From the NCBI RefSeq assembly GCF_000014585.1, contig NC_008319.1:1612001-1676000 (forward strand): a stretch of 64,000 nt of DNA. Direction: 5' to 3'. Below are positions 23,338 to 32,370 of the stretch, in pieces. Every line of letters starts with the position of its first letter. Within the stretch, counting starts at the first letter, position 1. The stretch comes from Synechococcus sp. CC9311 (GTDB lineage: Bacteria; Cyanobacteriota; Cyanobacteriia; PCC-6307; Cyanobiaceae). Position numbers and translations under genes: made by a program. Below the pieces are notes generated by a model. It was not told the DNA's origin. It saw nothing but the letters and a program-made list of their open reading frames with translations, and ran no database searches.

Positions 23338-24660
23338 TCAGACTCGCTGATTTCGGGGCGCCTGACCATCCCCAACAAGCAATCCACGCTGCCAACGTGA
23401 TGTTTGTCGGAGCAAAAGACCGCTGAAACCAGCAAGACCGACACCCAACCAAAGCAGCCAACTCAACTGACCGGCTCCAATCAGGACAGCAGACAGCCAC
23501 AGCGATCCCCAAAGCCAAGGCCGTAGCGAGCGAATGCGACGCAGTGCAACCGAACAGCTACGGCAGTGCTTGGTATGACTGTGATATCGGTCCATTAAGG
23601 CTTCCACCTCTTGACGAGGTGGAAGCGGTCGACCGGCAAAGGGGCCCCCACCTTGGCGGTTAACCCAACGATGCAGCGCCTTGACATATATATCGGCTGA
23701 TGTTGGGAGGACAAAGGCCTGTTCAGCGGCAGCACTACCACCAGCGGTTTCAAGGACCCGTTCTTGCCAGTGCAGGAACACCTGATCGTCTTCCAAGACC
23801 TTGTGGTTACCGATGTGCTGTAACCAGCGAGGCCGAAGTCCCACCAAGAGACGAGGAGCAGCTGCCTTGAACTGAAAGGGAAACCGAGCAAACAAGCGAC
23901 ATTTCCCTCTGCTAATCGGTACGGCATAAACCACCGTCAGAATCCGCGCAAACCCCTTAGCCGTGAGGTCGTGCCACATCAGCTGGGGAGCTCGAAAGTG
24001 CGTGTCCTGTGAGCCGAGCTTTCCCCTGCGAGGGCCTTCCTGCCAAAACGCTTCAAATCCTTGCGAGTCCTCGCGGGTAATCACCGCCTCCACGGGAGAC
24101 GCATTCTCCCTTTTGCCCACGGTGCGGTGATGGGTGAATGGGACATGACTCACATCCAAAACATTTTCAAGAAGGGTGAGGGCATCCATCGGCAAATCGC
24201 GGAAGGTGTCCTGCACGATCCAGCCATCTGCCCAACCATCTCCTTGCTCCTGAAGAACGGGAACCAAAGGAAGTGCTGCAGAGTCAGCAGCTGAAGCGGT
24301 GCCACTCCAGACAAACAACAACCCCTGGCCTGTTGCTGTAGGAAAACTTCCACAACCCGTTCGCTTGGATTCCGAGCGAGCTCGCTCTCCCATTTGAGGG
24401 ATCGCCCGGCAGGTGCCCTGCCCATCAAAACTCCAACCGTGATAAGGGCATTCCAATTGACCAGCCTCATTAATACGACCTTCACTGAGAGGAACTAGTC
24501 GATGAGGGCAGACATCTTCAAAAGCCCTCCAACATTGGCCTGGAGCATCCCACCACAACACCAGGTCTTGCTCAAGGAGGGTGAATCGCTGGGGACGGGT
24601 CCGGTCAAGATCGCGCAAATAGGCCACAGGCCACCACTGTTCACTCCAGCTGGGGTGCAT
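23338..24660 (-). CDS. Rieske non-heme iron oxygenase, pheophorbide a oxygenase-like
   Basis: The Rieske 2Fe-2S motif is DVCPHRLVPLSEGRI (about 48-62) then LECPYHGWSFDGQG (about 69-82). The mononuclear-iron site is ENVLDVSHVPFTHH (about 164-177). The C terminus has HTKHCRSCSVALRRI, the CxxC that marks the PaO/Tic55/CAO group, and two hydrophobic helices that anchor it to the membrane. Relatives open the ring of pheophorbide a or oxidise chlorophyll intermediates; the cyanobacterial substrate is not shown here. Start ATG 24660. Confidence 0.85.
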   Translation of the reverse strand: MHPSWSEQWWPVAYLRDLDRTRPQRFTLLEQDLVLWWDAPGQCWRAFEDVCPHRLVPLSEGRINEAGQLECPYHGWSFDGQGTCRAIPQMGERARSESKRTGCGSFPTATGQGLLFVWSGTASAADSAALPLVPVLQEQGDGWADGWIVQDTFRDLPMDALTLLENVLDVSHVPFTHHRTVGKRENASPVEAVITREDSQGFEAFWQEGPRRGKLGSQDTHFRAPQLMWHDLTAKGFARILTVVYAVPISRGKCRLFARFPFQFKAAAPRLLVGLRPRWLQHIGNHKVLEDDQVFLHWQERVLETAGGSAAAEQAFVLPTSADIYVKALHRWVNRQGGGPFAGRPLPPRQEVEALMDRYHSHTKHCRSCSVALRRIRSLRPWLWGSLWLSAVLIGAGQLSWLLWLGVGLAGFSGLLLRQTSRWQRGLLVGDGQAPRNQRV

Positions 24661-24878
24661 GGCTATTGCACGACTGACGACATGATCGTCGGATCATGAT
24701 CCGTGACGTGAGGAGAAATACCGAACCGAGCAGATTGGTCGTTCAGAGCAAGTCAAGCTGACTCCAAAGCGCGCGATCATGGAAGAAAGGAGAGTATTGC
24801 TGCCCCTGCCTCTGCAGTGCTCAATGCGATAACCATCCGCTCCCTTCAACCTTTGATCAACTCCTAGACACCTTTTCT

Positions 24879-25280
24879 ATGGTCTTGACCGTTTTTTCAT
24901 TCCTTCTGGCGCTGTTTCATTTCGTCGGGCCGATACCTACCGATCTGGGCATCCATCAAGGTCAACTGAGTCCATGTGAATCACCCGCACACTGCGCTCA
25001 ACTTGAGTGGGAGCGAAATGATCCGATCGGAAGCCTGAACGAACTCGCCAAAGTCATCCAACAAACCCCACGATCCGAGATCGTCGAACAGCACACGAAC
25101 TACCTCCATGCAACGGCCAGCAGTCAGATCTTCGGCTTCGTTGACGATCTAGAGCTCTATGCCGATACGGCACGTTCCGTTCTCCAAGCACGCTCAGTTT
25201 CAAGACTTGGAGAATCAGATCTTGGCGTCAACGAACAACGTCTCCGAAGCTTGGAGTCTGTCTTGTCCAAGCAAGATTGA
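24879..25280 (+). CDS. DUF1499 protein
   Basis: An N-terminal hydrophobic signal or anchor (LTVFSFLLALFHFVG) is followed by LGIHQGQLSPCESPAHCAQL, the 'G..DGxLxPCPxxPNCV' start of DUF1499, then TPRSEIVEQHTNYLHATASS, FGFVDDLELYADTARSVLQA and RSVSRLGESDLGVNEQRLR. All family blocks are present in order. Role unknown; the family is widespread in bacteria and plastid-bearing eukaryotes. Confidence 0.85.
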   Translation: MVLTVFSFLLALFHFVGPIPTDLGIHQGQLSPCESPAHCAQLEWERNDPIGSLNELAKVIQQTPRSEIVEQHTNYLHATASSQIFGFVDDLELYADTARSVLQARSVSRLGESDLGVNEQRLRSLESVLSKQD

Positions 25281-25521
25281 TTGAGATTGTGTGGTGTTCA
25301 ATGTCACGCGACCACGTTGATCAGTGCACCTCGGACACAGACAAGGGGCGTAGTCATGCAAGCTGGCATGGTGCTGAACTGGTCGATAACTCGGGCGCAT
25401 GCGTCATCCGCTTAGGACTGTTTTGACGCATCAATGAAACACTCACCAGATCTGCCAATTCATTCTGAAATGGTGGTTATCAATGCTTCAGCAGTCCATT
25501 TTGACTTAGATCAGTCTTCTC

Positions 25522-26658
25522 TCAGACCAGTTGGTCGGCTAAATCAGCCGCACTTTGCAGAGCTCCTTCAGCCATGCCAAAGCCTGGGCCGGCGATCCAA
25601 TCTCCACAAAAGCCAACCGAGCTGAGCTCGCACCATTGAAGGGACTTGGGGAGAGGGTAATCCAGAGGCTGAGATGCTCCCCAGCGCATCACCCCCAAGG
25701 AACGGGCCAAGGGAAGTGCCTGAGCTAATTCGGGCCAAGGCCTCAATAATTGAGTTAGAGCCTTACGTTGACGTGATTCCTGCTCCAACAACAAACCTGG
25801 TTGGCTAGCTGGCGTGATCGGGGATCCGTCGTCTTTACCGTGGGCGACTAAACCCAGCCTTCGATCGCGCTGACGATGGAGAACAATCCGTTCGATGCCA
25901 AACCTTTCTTGGGCATCAGATGTCAACCAAATTTGCCTAGGAAGATGGTCGGTACAGCGAGGTAATTCGAGCATCAAATTCCAGCGCACCGATGCATCCA
26001 TCTCAGATATTTGCGCGAGTGCAGCGTCCAATAAGGGATCGACATACAGCGGAACTGCCGAGCGCAATGGAACATCGGGCCAACCCAACATCGCTAGAGA
26101 GCGAGGATGAGCGAGAAGATTGCCTGTGACCACCAAAGAGCGCGCCCGTCGTCGACCTGAGAAACACCACCATCCGTTCTCTCTGCGCAAGCTAGAGATT
26201 CGTTCTCCAAACGCCCCTTGGGTTTTAGAACCAGCAGCCCGCAGGAAAGCTTCCGGCACGGACGACATGGTTGGCACACCACGAAAACGCGGACCCTGGA
26301 GCAGTGGATGCTGAGGTGGGTCAACAAGACAACCCGTCTCACTCAGCCCAACCACAAGTCCTAGATCGGGCTGAACAATCCCTTGATCCAGAAGAGGATT
26401 CCACAGTTCAGCAAGAGAGCCCTGCGGTGGTTGACTGAAGCTGAAACAAGGAGCTCCATGGTCAAGGCGCCAGAGCAGGTCATCACGTCGACGCCTCGTC
26501 GCCGCTCGACCACCCGGACCTCGACCAGCCTCTAGTAGCAATATTGAGCCGTCAAAACCGCGTTGGCGAAGCGCGGCAGCAAGACCTGTGCCGCCAAGAC
26601 CCGCTCCGATCACAGCAAGATCAACGTCTAAGTGCTGAGAATCACCCAATAAGGTCAT
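25522..26658 (-). CDS. FAD-dependent amine oxidase/renalase-like protein
   Basis: A Rossmann dinucleotide-binding start, VDLAVIGAGLGGTGLAAALR (about residues 11-30), then LLLEAGRGPGGRAATRR with the GG-R-x-T/A-T/S-R motif of the renalase-like family. The C terminus FCGDWIAGPGFGMAEGALQS closes the FAD site. The substrate is unknown. The start is ATG 26658; the frame extends further but would overlap the divergent bestrophin gene's leader. Confidence 0.8.
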   Translation of the reverse strand: MTLLGDSQHLDVDLAVIGAGLGGTGLAAALRQRGFDGSILLLEAGRGPGGRAATRRRRDDLLWRLDHGAPCFSFSQPPQGSLAELWNPLLDQGIVQPDLGLVVGLSETGCLVDPPQHPLLQGPRFRGVPTMSSVPEAFLRAAGSKTQGAFGERISSLRRENGWWCFSGRRRARSLVVTGNLLAHPRSLAMLGWPDVPLRSAVPLYVDPLLDAALAQISEMDASVRWNLMLELPRCTDHLPRQIWLTSDAQERFGIERIVLHRQRDRRLGLVAHGKDDGSPITPASQPGLLLEQESRQRKALTQLLRPWPELAQALPLARSLGVMRWGASQPLDYPLPKSLQWCELSSVGFCGDWIAGPGFGMAEGALQSAADLADQLV

Positions 26659-26686
26659 GCTTGTGAAGCGCAAAGGTGGCAGAACG

Positions 26687-27649
26687 ATGTCAAAGCGAAT
26701 CTTCAAAAACGCCATGCCCATTAAGTCTGGGCCTTACGGCGATCCACCGCGCACAGCGCGTCGGGACTACTTCGTTGTTTTGTTGCTGTTGCTGTGGCGT
26801 ATGCGCTACGACCTCTTGCTGTTAGCAGCAATTGGCACTCTAATCTTGACCGAAACAGTGCCTACAAATTGGCAACAAAGCGGCAGCTTAGTTTCAATTA
26901 TGGGAATCACGGTTTCAATCTTTATAGGCTTTAGAAATACTCAGGCCATTGGCCGCTGGTGGGAAGCACGACAATTATGGGGCAAAATCGTTAACCAAAG
27001 CCGCAACTGGACAGACACTCTGGCAAGCCTCCTCCCAGAAGAAGAGTTAATGAGTACACAAGGACGAAATCTAGTGCGTTATCAAGTTGCGATGGTATGG
27101 CAGCTTAACTTTCAGTTGAGAAATTTTTACCATCACGATCTCAGATGTTTTCAAGACTACCTCCTGGAAAATCTAGGAATGAAGCCAAGCACCACTCTCA
27201 GGCAATTAGGGCAGGCCAGGGCAGTTGCTGTTCGTGAATTATATGAGAATAAAAAAATTAATGCTCGTGGCCGAGAGCAATTAATGAATATTGCAAACGC
27301 CACTGTTGATGCAATTGGCGGTCTAGAGAGAATTAGAAACACACCCTTGCCGGCAAGTTACGACGTATTTGTCCGCATGCTCAGCTGGATTTTCGGTTTT
27401 CAACTTTTGTTGAACTTCAAGATGGATGGCACATCCTTTGTCGGAAGCATCACAGGGATCTTGCTATTCCTAGGCTTTTTAATGGCAGAGCGTATTGGTG
27501 CCTACGTTGAGGGACCATTTGACGAAGATGGAAGCACATTTGCATTGCCTCTCAATGCAATCTGTCTGACAATTAGCCGAGACTTACTTGGAAATGAATC
27601 CGATTCATGTCTCCACCACTTTTCCAAAGATCCTGTTCGTTGGACATAG
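26687..27649 (+). CDS. bestrophin-family anion channel (UPF0187)
   Basis: A pentameric membrane channel for chloride or bicarbonate-type anions. The signature FIGFRNTQAIGRWWEARQLW (about 82-101) with RWWEAR after the second helix is diagnostic. Helices occur near 37-55 and 62-80 and in the C-terminal half (about 223-275), and the acidic gate-like segment VEGPFDEDGSTFALPLNAIC is conserved. The start is ATG 26687 with AAAGGTGG upstream. The preceding gene is divergent. Related algal bestrophins carry bicarbonate to thylakoids; here that is only a possibility. Confidence 0.85.
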   Translation: MSKRIFKNAMPIKSGPYGDPPRTARRDYFVVLLLLLWRMRYDLLLLAAIGTLILTETVPTNWQQSGSLVSIMGITVSIFIGFRNTQAIGRWWEARQLWGKIVNQSRNWTDTLASLLPEEELMSTQGRNLVRYQVAMVWQLNFQLRNFYHHDLRCFQDYLLENLGMKPSTTLRQLGQARAVAVRELYENKKINARGREQLMNIANATVDAIGGLERIRNTPLPASYDVFVRMLSWIFGFQLLLNFKMDGTSFVGSITGILLFLGFLMAERIGAYVEGPFDEDGSTFALPLNAICLTISRDLLGNESDSCLHHFSKDPVRWT

Positions 27650-27705
27650 AAGTTAAAATTGAGATCACAAGCCATCATTGTGAAAAGTATCCACGCCAGA
27701 GAAAA

Positions 27706-29079
27706 ATGACAGAGACAACAGGTCTTCAAGCAATCAATCCTGCCACTGGAGCAATCATTGCCACATATCCTTTAATGCATCAAGAGGAGATCATACAAGC
27801 CATAGAACAGGCGCATTCTGGATTCAAACAATGGAAACATTCTGCTTTTTCCGAAAGGTCAAAAGCCCTCACTCACGCCTCACAAGCCTTAAAAGCCAAC
27901 AACGTTGCCTTGGCGGAATGCATCACCCAAGAAATGGGAAAACCCATTCAGCAATCATTTGCAGAAGTGGAGAAGTGTGCCTGGGTCTGCGACTATTTTG
28001 CAAAATATGGTCAACAGCACCTATCTGATGAAACGATCGAACTGGATCACAAGAATGCAATCGTAACAGCACAACCACTTGGGGTTCTATTTGCAGTAAT
28101 GCCTTGGAATTTCCCGCTATGGCAAGCATTCAGGGCGATTGCCCCAGCCTTAATGGCAGGAAATACGCTCCTTCTAAAAGGTGCATCCAATGTGCCGGGA
28201 TGTAGCAGGGCCATTCAAAATATCTTTGACAGCTGCGAAATCCCTAAAGGCGTATTCACGAATATGCCCATTCGATCAACGGATGCAGAACTGGTGATTT
28301 CCCATCCAAAAGTACGAGCAGTCACCCTGACAGGGAGTGAAGAGGCTGGTCGAGCTGTGGCATCGATTGCAGGCGCCAATCTAAAAAAATGTGTTTTAGA
28401 GCTAGGGGGTCAAGACCCCTACCTAATCCTTCACGATGCAGATCTTGATTTGGCAGCAGATCGTTGTGCAGCAAGTCGGATGCTTTGCTCCGGACAAGTT
28501 TGCATTGCAGCAAAACGATTGATTGTTGTCAATGATATTTACGATCAATTCTTTGACCTTCTGCAAGAAAAGTTGAATTCCTATGTCATGGGGGACCCCA
28601 TGAATCCTGCATTCAATATCGGACCATTGGCACGATTGGATCTACGGCAACAAGTTCATCAGCAGGTTAAAAAAAGTATTGAACAGGGAGCAATACTACG
28701 CAAAGGTGGCGTTCTCCCTGAACAACAAGGCTGGTGGTATCCCATCACCATCCTCGAAGACGTCAAGCCGGGAATGCCTGCATTTGATGATGAGATTTTT
28801 GGTCCTGTGCTGAGCCTTGTGCGTGCAGAGCATGACGACCATGCGATAGAACTGGCCTCAGAGACACGCTTTGGATTAGGAGCTGCCATTTTTTCAGCAA
28901 ACACCGCCAATGCCCAGCGAATCGCCATCGAAAACATTGAGGCAGGATGCATCGCGATCAATGATTTTGTACGAAGTGATCCTCGGGTTCCCTTTGGCGG
29001 GATTAAAGATAGTGGTTATGGGAGAGAGCTGGGTAAGCTTGGCATCCATGAATTCATCAACAGCAAAAGCATTGTTTGA
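27706..29079 (+). CDS. gabD: succinate-semialdehyde dehydrogenase (aldehyde dehydrogenase family)
   Basis: Oxidises succinic semialdehyde to succinate with NAD(P)+. INPATGAIIATYP at the N terminus and PWNFPLWQAFRAIAPALMAG (cofactor site, about 129-148) are typical. The catalytic Glu lies in LELGGQDPYLIL (about 231-242) and the catalytic Cys in CSGQVCIAAKRL (about 264-275). The C-terminal PFGGIKDSGYGRELGKLG is the family end. Length 457 matches the short SSADH type. In cyanobacteria this enzyme with 2-oxoglutarate decarboxylase closes the TCA cycle. ATG 27706 with AGAGAAAA upstream. Confidence 0.85.
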   Translation: MTETTGLQAINPATGAIIATYPLMHQEEIIQAIEQAHSGFKQWKHSAFSERSKALTHASQALKANNVALAECITQEMGKPIQQSFAEVEKCAWVCDYFAKYGQQHLSDETIELDHKNAIVTAQPLGVLFAVMPWNFPLWQAFRAIAPALMAGNTLLLKGASNVPGCSRAIQNIFDSCEIPKGVFTNMPIRSTDAELVISHPKVRAVTLTGSEEAGRAVASIAGANLKKCVLELGGQDPYLILHDADLDLAADRCAASRMLCSGQVCIAAKRLIVVNDIYDQFFDLLQEKLNSYVMGDPMNPAFNIGPLARLDLRQQVHQQVKKSIEQGAILRKGGVLPEQQGWWYPITILEDVKPGMPAFDDEIFGPVLSLVRAEHDDHAIELASETRFGLGAAIFSANTANAQRIAIENIEAGCIAINDFVRSDPRVPFGGIKDSGYGRELGKLGIHEFINSKSIV

Positions 29080-29218
29080 GATTGATTGCCACGCAATCAA
29101 CCAAAAACAATCAAGAGCCGTTAATAAGATGGGTGGCGACCCATTTTTTAATACGATTACAAGGATCAAGGATTTTATTCTGATAGCAGATTTATCGCAT
29201 ATTCATAGGAGCTCGTCT

Positions 29219-29896
29219 CTAGGAATCCATTCTAAATAATGCTTCAGGAAGAGAGATGATTGGTCGAAACCTACTGCTTGTTACTTCAAGAATCCTTCCG
29301 GTCGAGGCCGGAGTGTTCAACGCCTCCAAGCAACAGCGAGCAACGAGACGCCTTGGGATGGACTCTTCCTCCTGTTGATCGGGACCTGACCAATACACCC
29401 CCTCTTCTTCCAGTGATTCCTCTCTTTCACTTAGACCGCCTGGCCTAATGACGGTCCAATCAAGGCCGCTATTCTCCAGAGCCTGCTCACCAATTCGCTT
29501 CCAAACAAGAATCAAACCAAACAAGTTCAGGGGATGACGCCAACGTCCTGCACAAAGAGAGCTCACGAGAATCACCCTGGACACACCAACTCTCAGACAG
29601 CTTTCCACCTGAGAACGCACCCCCCAAGCGTCAACCTTCATCGGACCTAACAAGTCAATCGAAGGCCTCGCACCCGTCGCAATCACTAAGGCATCCACCC
29701 CCTTTAAGGCTGAATCCAAAGCAGTTGGATCTTGCAAGCTGAGTCGAACTTGCTCAGCATTCATAAGGGTGTCAGGAATTACAGAAGAAGGCCTCACCAA
29801 CAAACGAGGACGATCTCCACAAGCCAACAACTCCTCAGCAATCCGAAACCCGGTTTTCCCAGAGGCCCCTGTAATCGCAATCGTTCTATCACTCAT
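29219..29896 (-). CDS. NAD(P)-binding protein, atypical SDR (NmrA-like)
   Basis: The N-terminal RTIAITGASGKTGFRIAEEL has the GxxGxxG nucleotide-binding loop of atypical SDRs. ALKGVDALVIATGARPS and RVILVSSLCAG follow, with a Ser but no YxxxK catalytic pair. WTVIRPGGLSE is the conserved C-terminal block. Relatives in cyanobacteria help assemble or biosynthesise photosystem cofactors, but nothing here specifies which. The start is ATG 29896 (MSDRTIAITG). Confidence 0.8.
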   Translation of the reverse strand: MSDRTIAITGASGKTGFRIAEELLACGDRPRLLVRPSSVIPDTLMNAEQVRLSLQDPTALDSALKGVDALVIATGARPSIDLLGPMKVDAWGVRSQVESCLRVGVSRVILVSSLCAGRWRHPLNLFGLILVWKRIGEQALENSGLDWTVIRPGGLSEREESLEEEGVYWSGPDQQEEESIPRRLVARCCLEALNTPASTGRILEVTSSRFRPIISLPEALFRMDS

Positions 29897-30001
29897 TGAA
29901 ATCACCTGGTACAACCCAAGAATTCATGAGTTAACCGTAAACGAGAACTAAGATGAGTTGTCATAAAAAACGCATCATTCGGAAGGGGAACTGATCAACC
30001 A

Positions 30002-30268
30002 ATGAAATCCTTAACAACCCTTGCCTTACTAACGATCTCCAGTATTCATCCACAGCAAAGCCAAGCGATGACTGAGTGTGAGCTGCTGACACGGATCATG
30101 AATAAGCTGGGGGCAAAGATGAGCATTAATCGGTATGTCATCTCGAGCAAAAAAGACGAAAACCTGATCAAGCAAGCAAGCAATGATCTTTCCGAGCAAA
30201 CAAAAAACTATAGAGCAGCAAAAGAACAATACAAAAAAGCCAACTGCAAAAGCATCTGGGACAAATAA
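30002..30268 (+). CDS. secreted hypothetical protein (88 aa)
   Basis: A cleavable signal peptide (MKSLTTLALLTISSIHPQQS, then QA) is followed by a short mature chain with two cysteines (ECELL, NCKSIW) and many Lys/Asn residues, ending in SIWDK. The mature part looks helical (NDLSEQTKNYRAAKEQYKK). No family recognised. Confidence 0.55.
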   Translation: MKSLTTLALLTISSIHPQQSQAMTECELLTRIMNKLGAKMSINRYVISSKKDENLIKQASNDLSEQTKNYRAAKEQYKKANCKSIWDK

Positions 30269-30301
30269 TTAATGAACACTCGAACGTACTCAACTGGAAC
30301 A

Positions 30302-30331
30302 CAAAAAAGCCGACAACCAAAGGCTATCGGC
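30302..30331 (-). terminator. intrinsic terminator after DUF4278 gene
   Basis: On the minus strand GCCGA pairs with TCGGC, with an inner CC/GG pairing, and is followed by TTTTTT. It is about 45 bases beyond the stop at 30375. Confidence 0.6.
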
Positions 30332-30374
30332 AAAAAAACAAAGAACTTACAAGCTCAGATCAATAGAGCGTAAT

Positions 30375-30551
30375 TTATCTGGAGTAAGCAACCCCTCGAT
30401 AGGTCAAGGAGGGATGTTCTTGCATCTCAGCCCTTACGAGTTCACGGCACGTGTTGTAGTGCTCATGACGATAAGTCAATTCAACGCAAGCTTTAACACT
30501 AGAAGGCTCACGAGTTACGTAGGCCTGACCTCTGTAGTGAAGAGTAGTCAT
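30375..30551 (-). CDS. DUF4278-type protein (58 aa)
   Basis: The short protein begins MTTLHYRGQAYVT and ends LTYRGVAYSR, two copies of the 'L-x-YRG-x-x-Y' motif typical of the cyanobacterial DUF4278 family. The frame is open further upstream but the start at ATG 30551 fits the family. Its leader contains a 12-bp inverted repeat with an inner hairpin (30616-30693). Function unknown. Confidence 0.7.
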   Translation of the reverse strand: MTTLHYRGQAYVTREPSSVKACVELTYRHEHYNTCRELVRAEMQEHPSLTYRGVAYSR

Positions 30552-30615
30552 GATGTTCTCCGAGAAAACCCAAGTCCCCGTTCCTTGGCTTGGGCCGATC
30601 TGCGCCTCGCAAAAA

Positions 30616-30693
30616 CGAGGTGAACGATGCAATGTGTAGCAGTTGCTACTGCACAAACATAGTGATTGGTCAAGGAAATCGTCGTTCACCTCG
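30616..30693. repeat. 12-bp inverted repeat with nested hairpin
   Basis: CGAGGTGAACGA at 30616-30627 is exactly complementary to TCGTTCACCTCG at 30682-30693. Between them is a perfect palindrome GTAGCA-GT-TGCTAC at 30636-30649. It lies in the 163-base gap between two minus-strand genes, so it could be a structured 5' leader, a small RNA, or a terminator without T-run. Confidence 0.6.
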
Positions 30694-30714
30694 ATACAAA
30701 GACACAAATCAGGA

Positions 30715-31437
30715 TCAAAGGAAACCATTGGGGTGGGTGTGCTGAACTTGCACCACATGACCTTCACCATTTACACGGCAAAGCCAGGGTGCCTTGGCAC
30801 GAGGAACCTGGACGCGAACCGAAAAGCCTCCCTTATATGGTTCAGTCCCAACGATCTGAAGAGAATCACGGCTTCGCCCAACCTGATGCGAGACCGCGCG
30901 AAGACAAGTGGACTCTGCATGCTGGCGCTGATTGCCACCGCCATGGCCAGAGTGACCTTGAATCAAACTTCCGATCAAAGCTCCTGCAAACGCTCCGATT
31001 GCAGACCCTGTACTCGTCGAAGAAGAATTGTCATAACGAGGGCTCGGATCGTGTGCGGTTTCTAAACGAACAGCAAGACGCTGCGCTTGACCTGCATCGT
31101 TCCAGGCAAAAACATTGCGATTTCCTCCATCACGAAATTGCGCGTTATGCAATCCAGAGGACGTTTCAATTTGCAGTGCCTCCTTGGAAGGTCCGCGGAA
31201 GCGAAAAGTAGAGCCATTTTCAAGCTTGATCACCAGCACGGTGTTGCCACCATTGACTTTTTGCTGGCTCACACAATGCCCCTGAAAGGCAACAGCACCT
31301 CCACTCATTAAGCGGCACACTCCCTGAGCACGCGCAATTGTTTTGGCGGAAACCATTGAAGGAGCTGTTAACAATGCCAGGGATGACATAGTGGCCACCC
31401 CAGACACCACAACACCAAAACGAGCCAGGCGCTTCAT
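30715..31437 (-). CDS. secreted protein with glycine-rich zipper (240 aa)
   Basis: A Sec signal peptide (MKRLARFGVVVSGVATMSSL ... VSA) precedes a beta-rich domain (GVCRLMSGGAVAFQGHCVSQ, VLVIKLENGSTFRFRGPSKE) with a Cys pair. In the middle lies a glycine-zipper segment, GSAIGAFAGALIGSLIQGHSGHGGG, which can insert in membranes or oligomerise. The C terminus has a second cysteine-containing domain (STCLRAVSHQVGRSR, WLCRVNGEGHVV). Function unknown. ATG 31437 is chosen because it fits the signal peptide. Confidence 0.65.
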   Translation of the reverse strand: MKRLARFGVVVSGVATMSSLALLTAPSMVSAKTIARAQGVCRLMSGGAVAFQGHCVSQQKVNGGNTVLVIKLENGSTFRFRGPSKEALQIETSSGLHNAQFRDGGNRNVFAWNDAGQAQRLAVRLETAHDPSPRYDNSSSTSTGSAIGAFAGALIGSLIQGHSGHGGGNQRQHAESTCLRAVSHQVGRSRDSLQIVGTEPYKGGFSVRVQVPRAKAPWLCRVNGEGHVVQVQHTHPNGFL

Positions 31438-31776
31438 ATCAGGAAAAGAGACGACCACTCATTAGTAGCAACACTTCTGGATAAAACCTTGGTCCACAGC
31501 CCACAAGCCGGAAACAACCAAAAGCAATTCGATAGCAGGAAATCATGCAATATTTAGGCCCAAACAAACCAATTCCGCACACCCAATGCGGAAAAACATA
31601 TCACTCAAACACCTAAGACTATAGGGACAAAAAGCTGTAGCAAAATAGTCCTTAAAAGATGCGGTATTATTCATACAAGCGCAACTAATCCAAAGTCACT
31701 GATCAAAAAGCATCAAATCCTCTCAAAGGAACAATTATCTTTTCAGGGCAAAGGACAGAGCAAACAACAGAAAACC
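31438..31776. other. divergent spacer
   Basis: About 340 bases between divergent genes. It must contain two promoters but I could not assign boxes. No ORF supported. Confidence 0.45.
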
Positions 31777-32370
31777 ATGCCTTCCAAAGCAATGCTTCAT
31801 GTTATTAAAGGGTTGTCCTGGGTAACAGCCTTGCTTTTGATCATGAGCTGTGAACCGGGAAATTTGGCGAAGCAGGCCAATAGCGAACACAACACCAAAC
31901 GAAGCACTGCACAAACTTCAAAAAAGCTTGATCCTGGCCAAACAGGTCCACATCCTGACCTTCTTCAGGGAAATCACGATGATTTTTCACTCAAAGCCAG
32001 ACGTCTTAGCAGTACCGTCACAATGAGCAACGGCCAATGGGTCGTCGAATTATTTAAGGGGAGCAAACGCCTTGCCCTATGGCCTGCCATCAGCGGATAC
32101 AACACCAGGCCCTCGGCCGATCGGCGTTGGAGCCCAGGAAATGGAGCAGCTCTACCAATAGGAGATTATGTGCTGGGGCAGCCAGAACCATGGGGAACAG
32201 ACATCTGGTTGAACTTACAGCCACAATTCAAAACAGACCGAAGTGGACTCGGCATACACCACTGCAATCCCGGAAGCGGATGTCTTTGCATTCCTAATCG
32301 CAACAACCTCGAAGCCATTGCCGCATGGGTAAAAGCCACCGGGATCAACAAATTAACCGTTCAGAATTAA
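31777..32370 (+). CDS. lipoprotein with L,D-transpeptidase-like domain (197 aa)
   Basis: A signal sequence ends in LLIMSC, where Cys24 could be lipidated (Ser at -1 is fine, Met at -2 is not ideal). A disordered linker follows, then a beta-rich domain: WVVELFKGSKRLALWPAISG, LPIGDYVLGQPEPWG and LGIHHCNPGSGCLCIPNR. The last block resembles the H...SxGC catalytic site of YkuD-type peptidoglycan enzymes, in the short-spaced version of the 'GIH....GCIGI' subgroup. Activity is inferred only. Confidence 0.6.
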   Translation: MPSKAMLHVIKGLSWVTALLLIMSCEPGNLAKQANSEHNTKRSTAQTSKKLDPGQTGPHPDLLQGNHDDFSLKARRLSSTVTMSNGQWVVELFKGSKRLALWPAISGYNTRPSADRRWSPGNGAALPIGDYVLGQPEPWGTDIWLNLQPQFKTDRSGLGIHHCNPGSGCLCIPNRNNLEAIAAWVKATGINKLTVQN

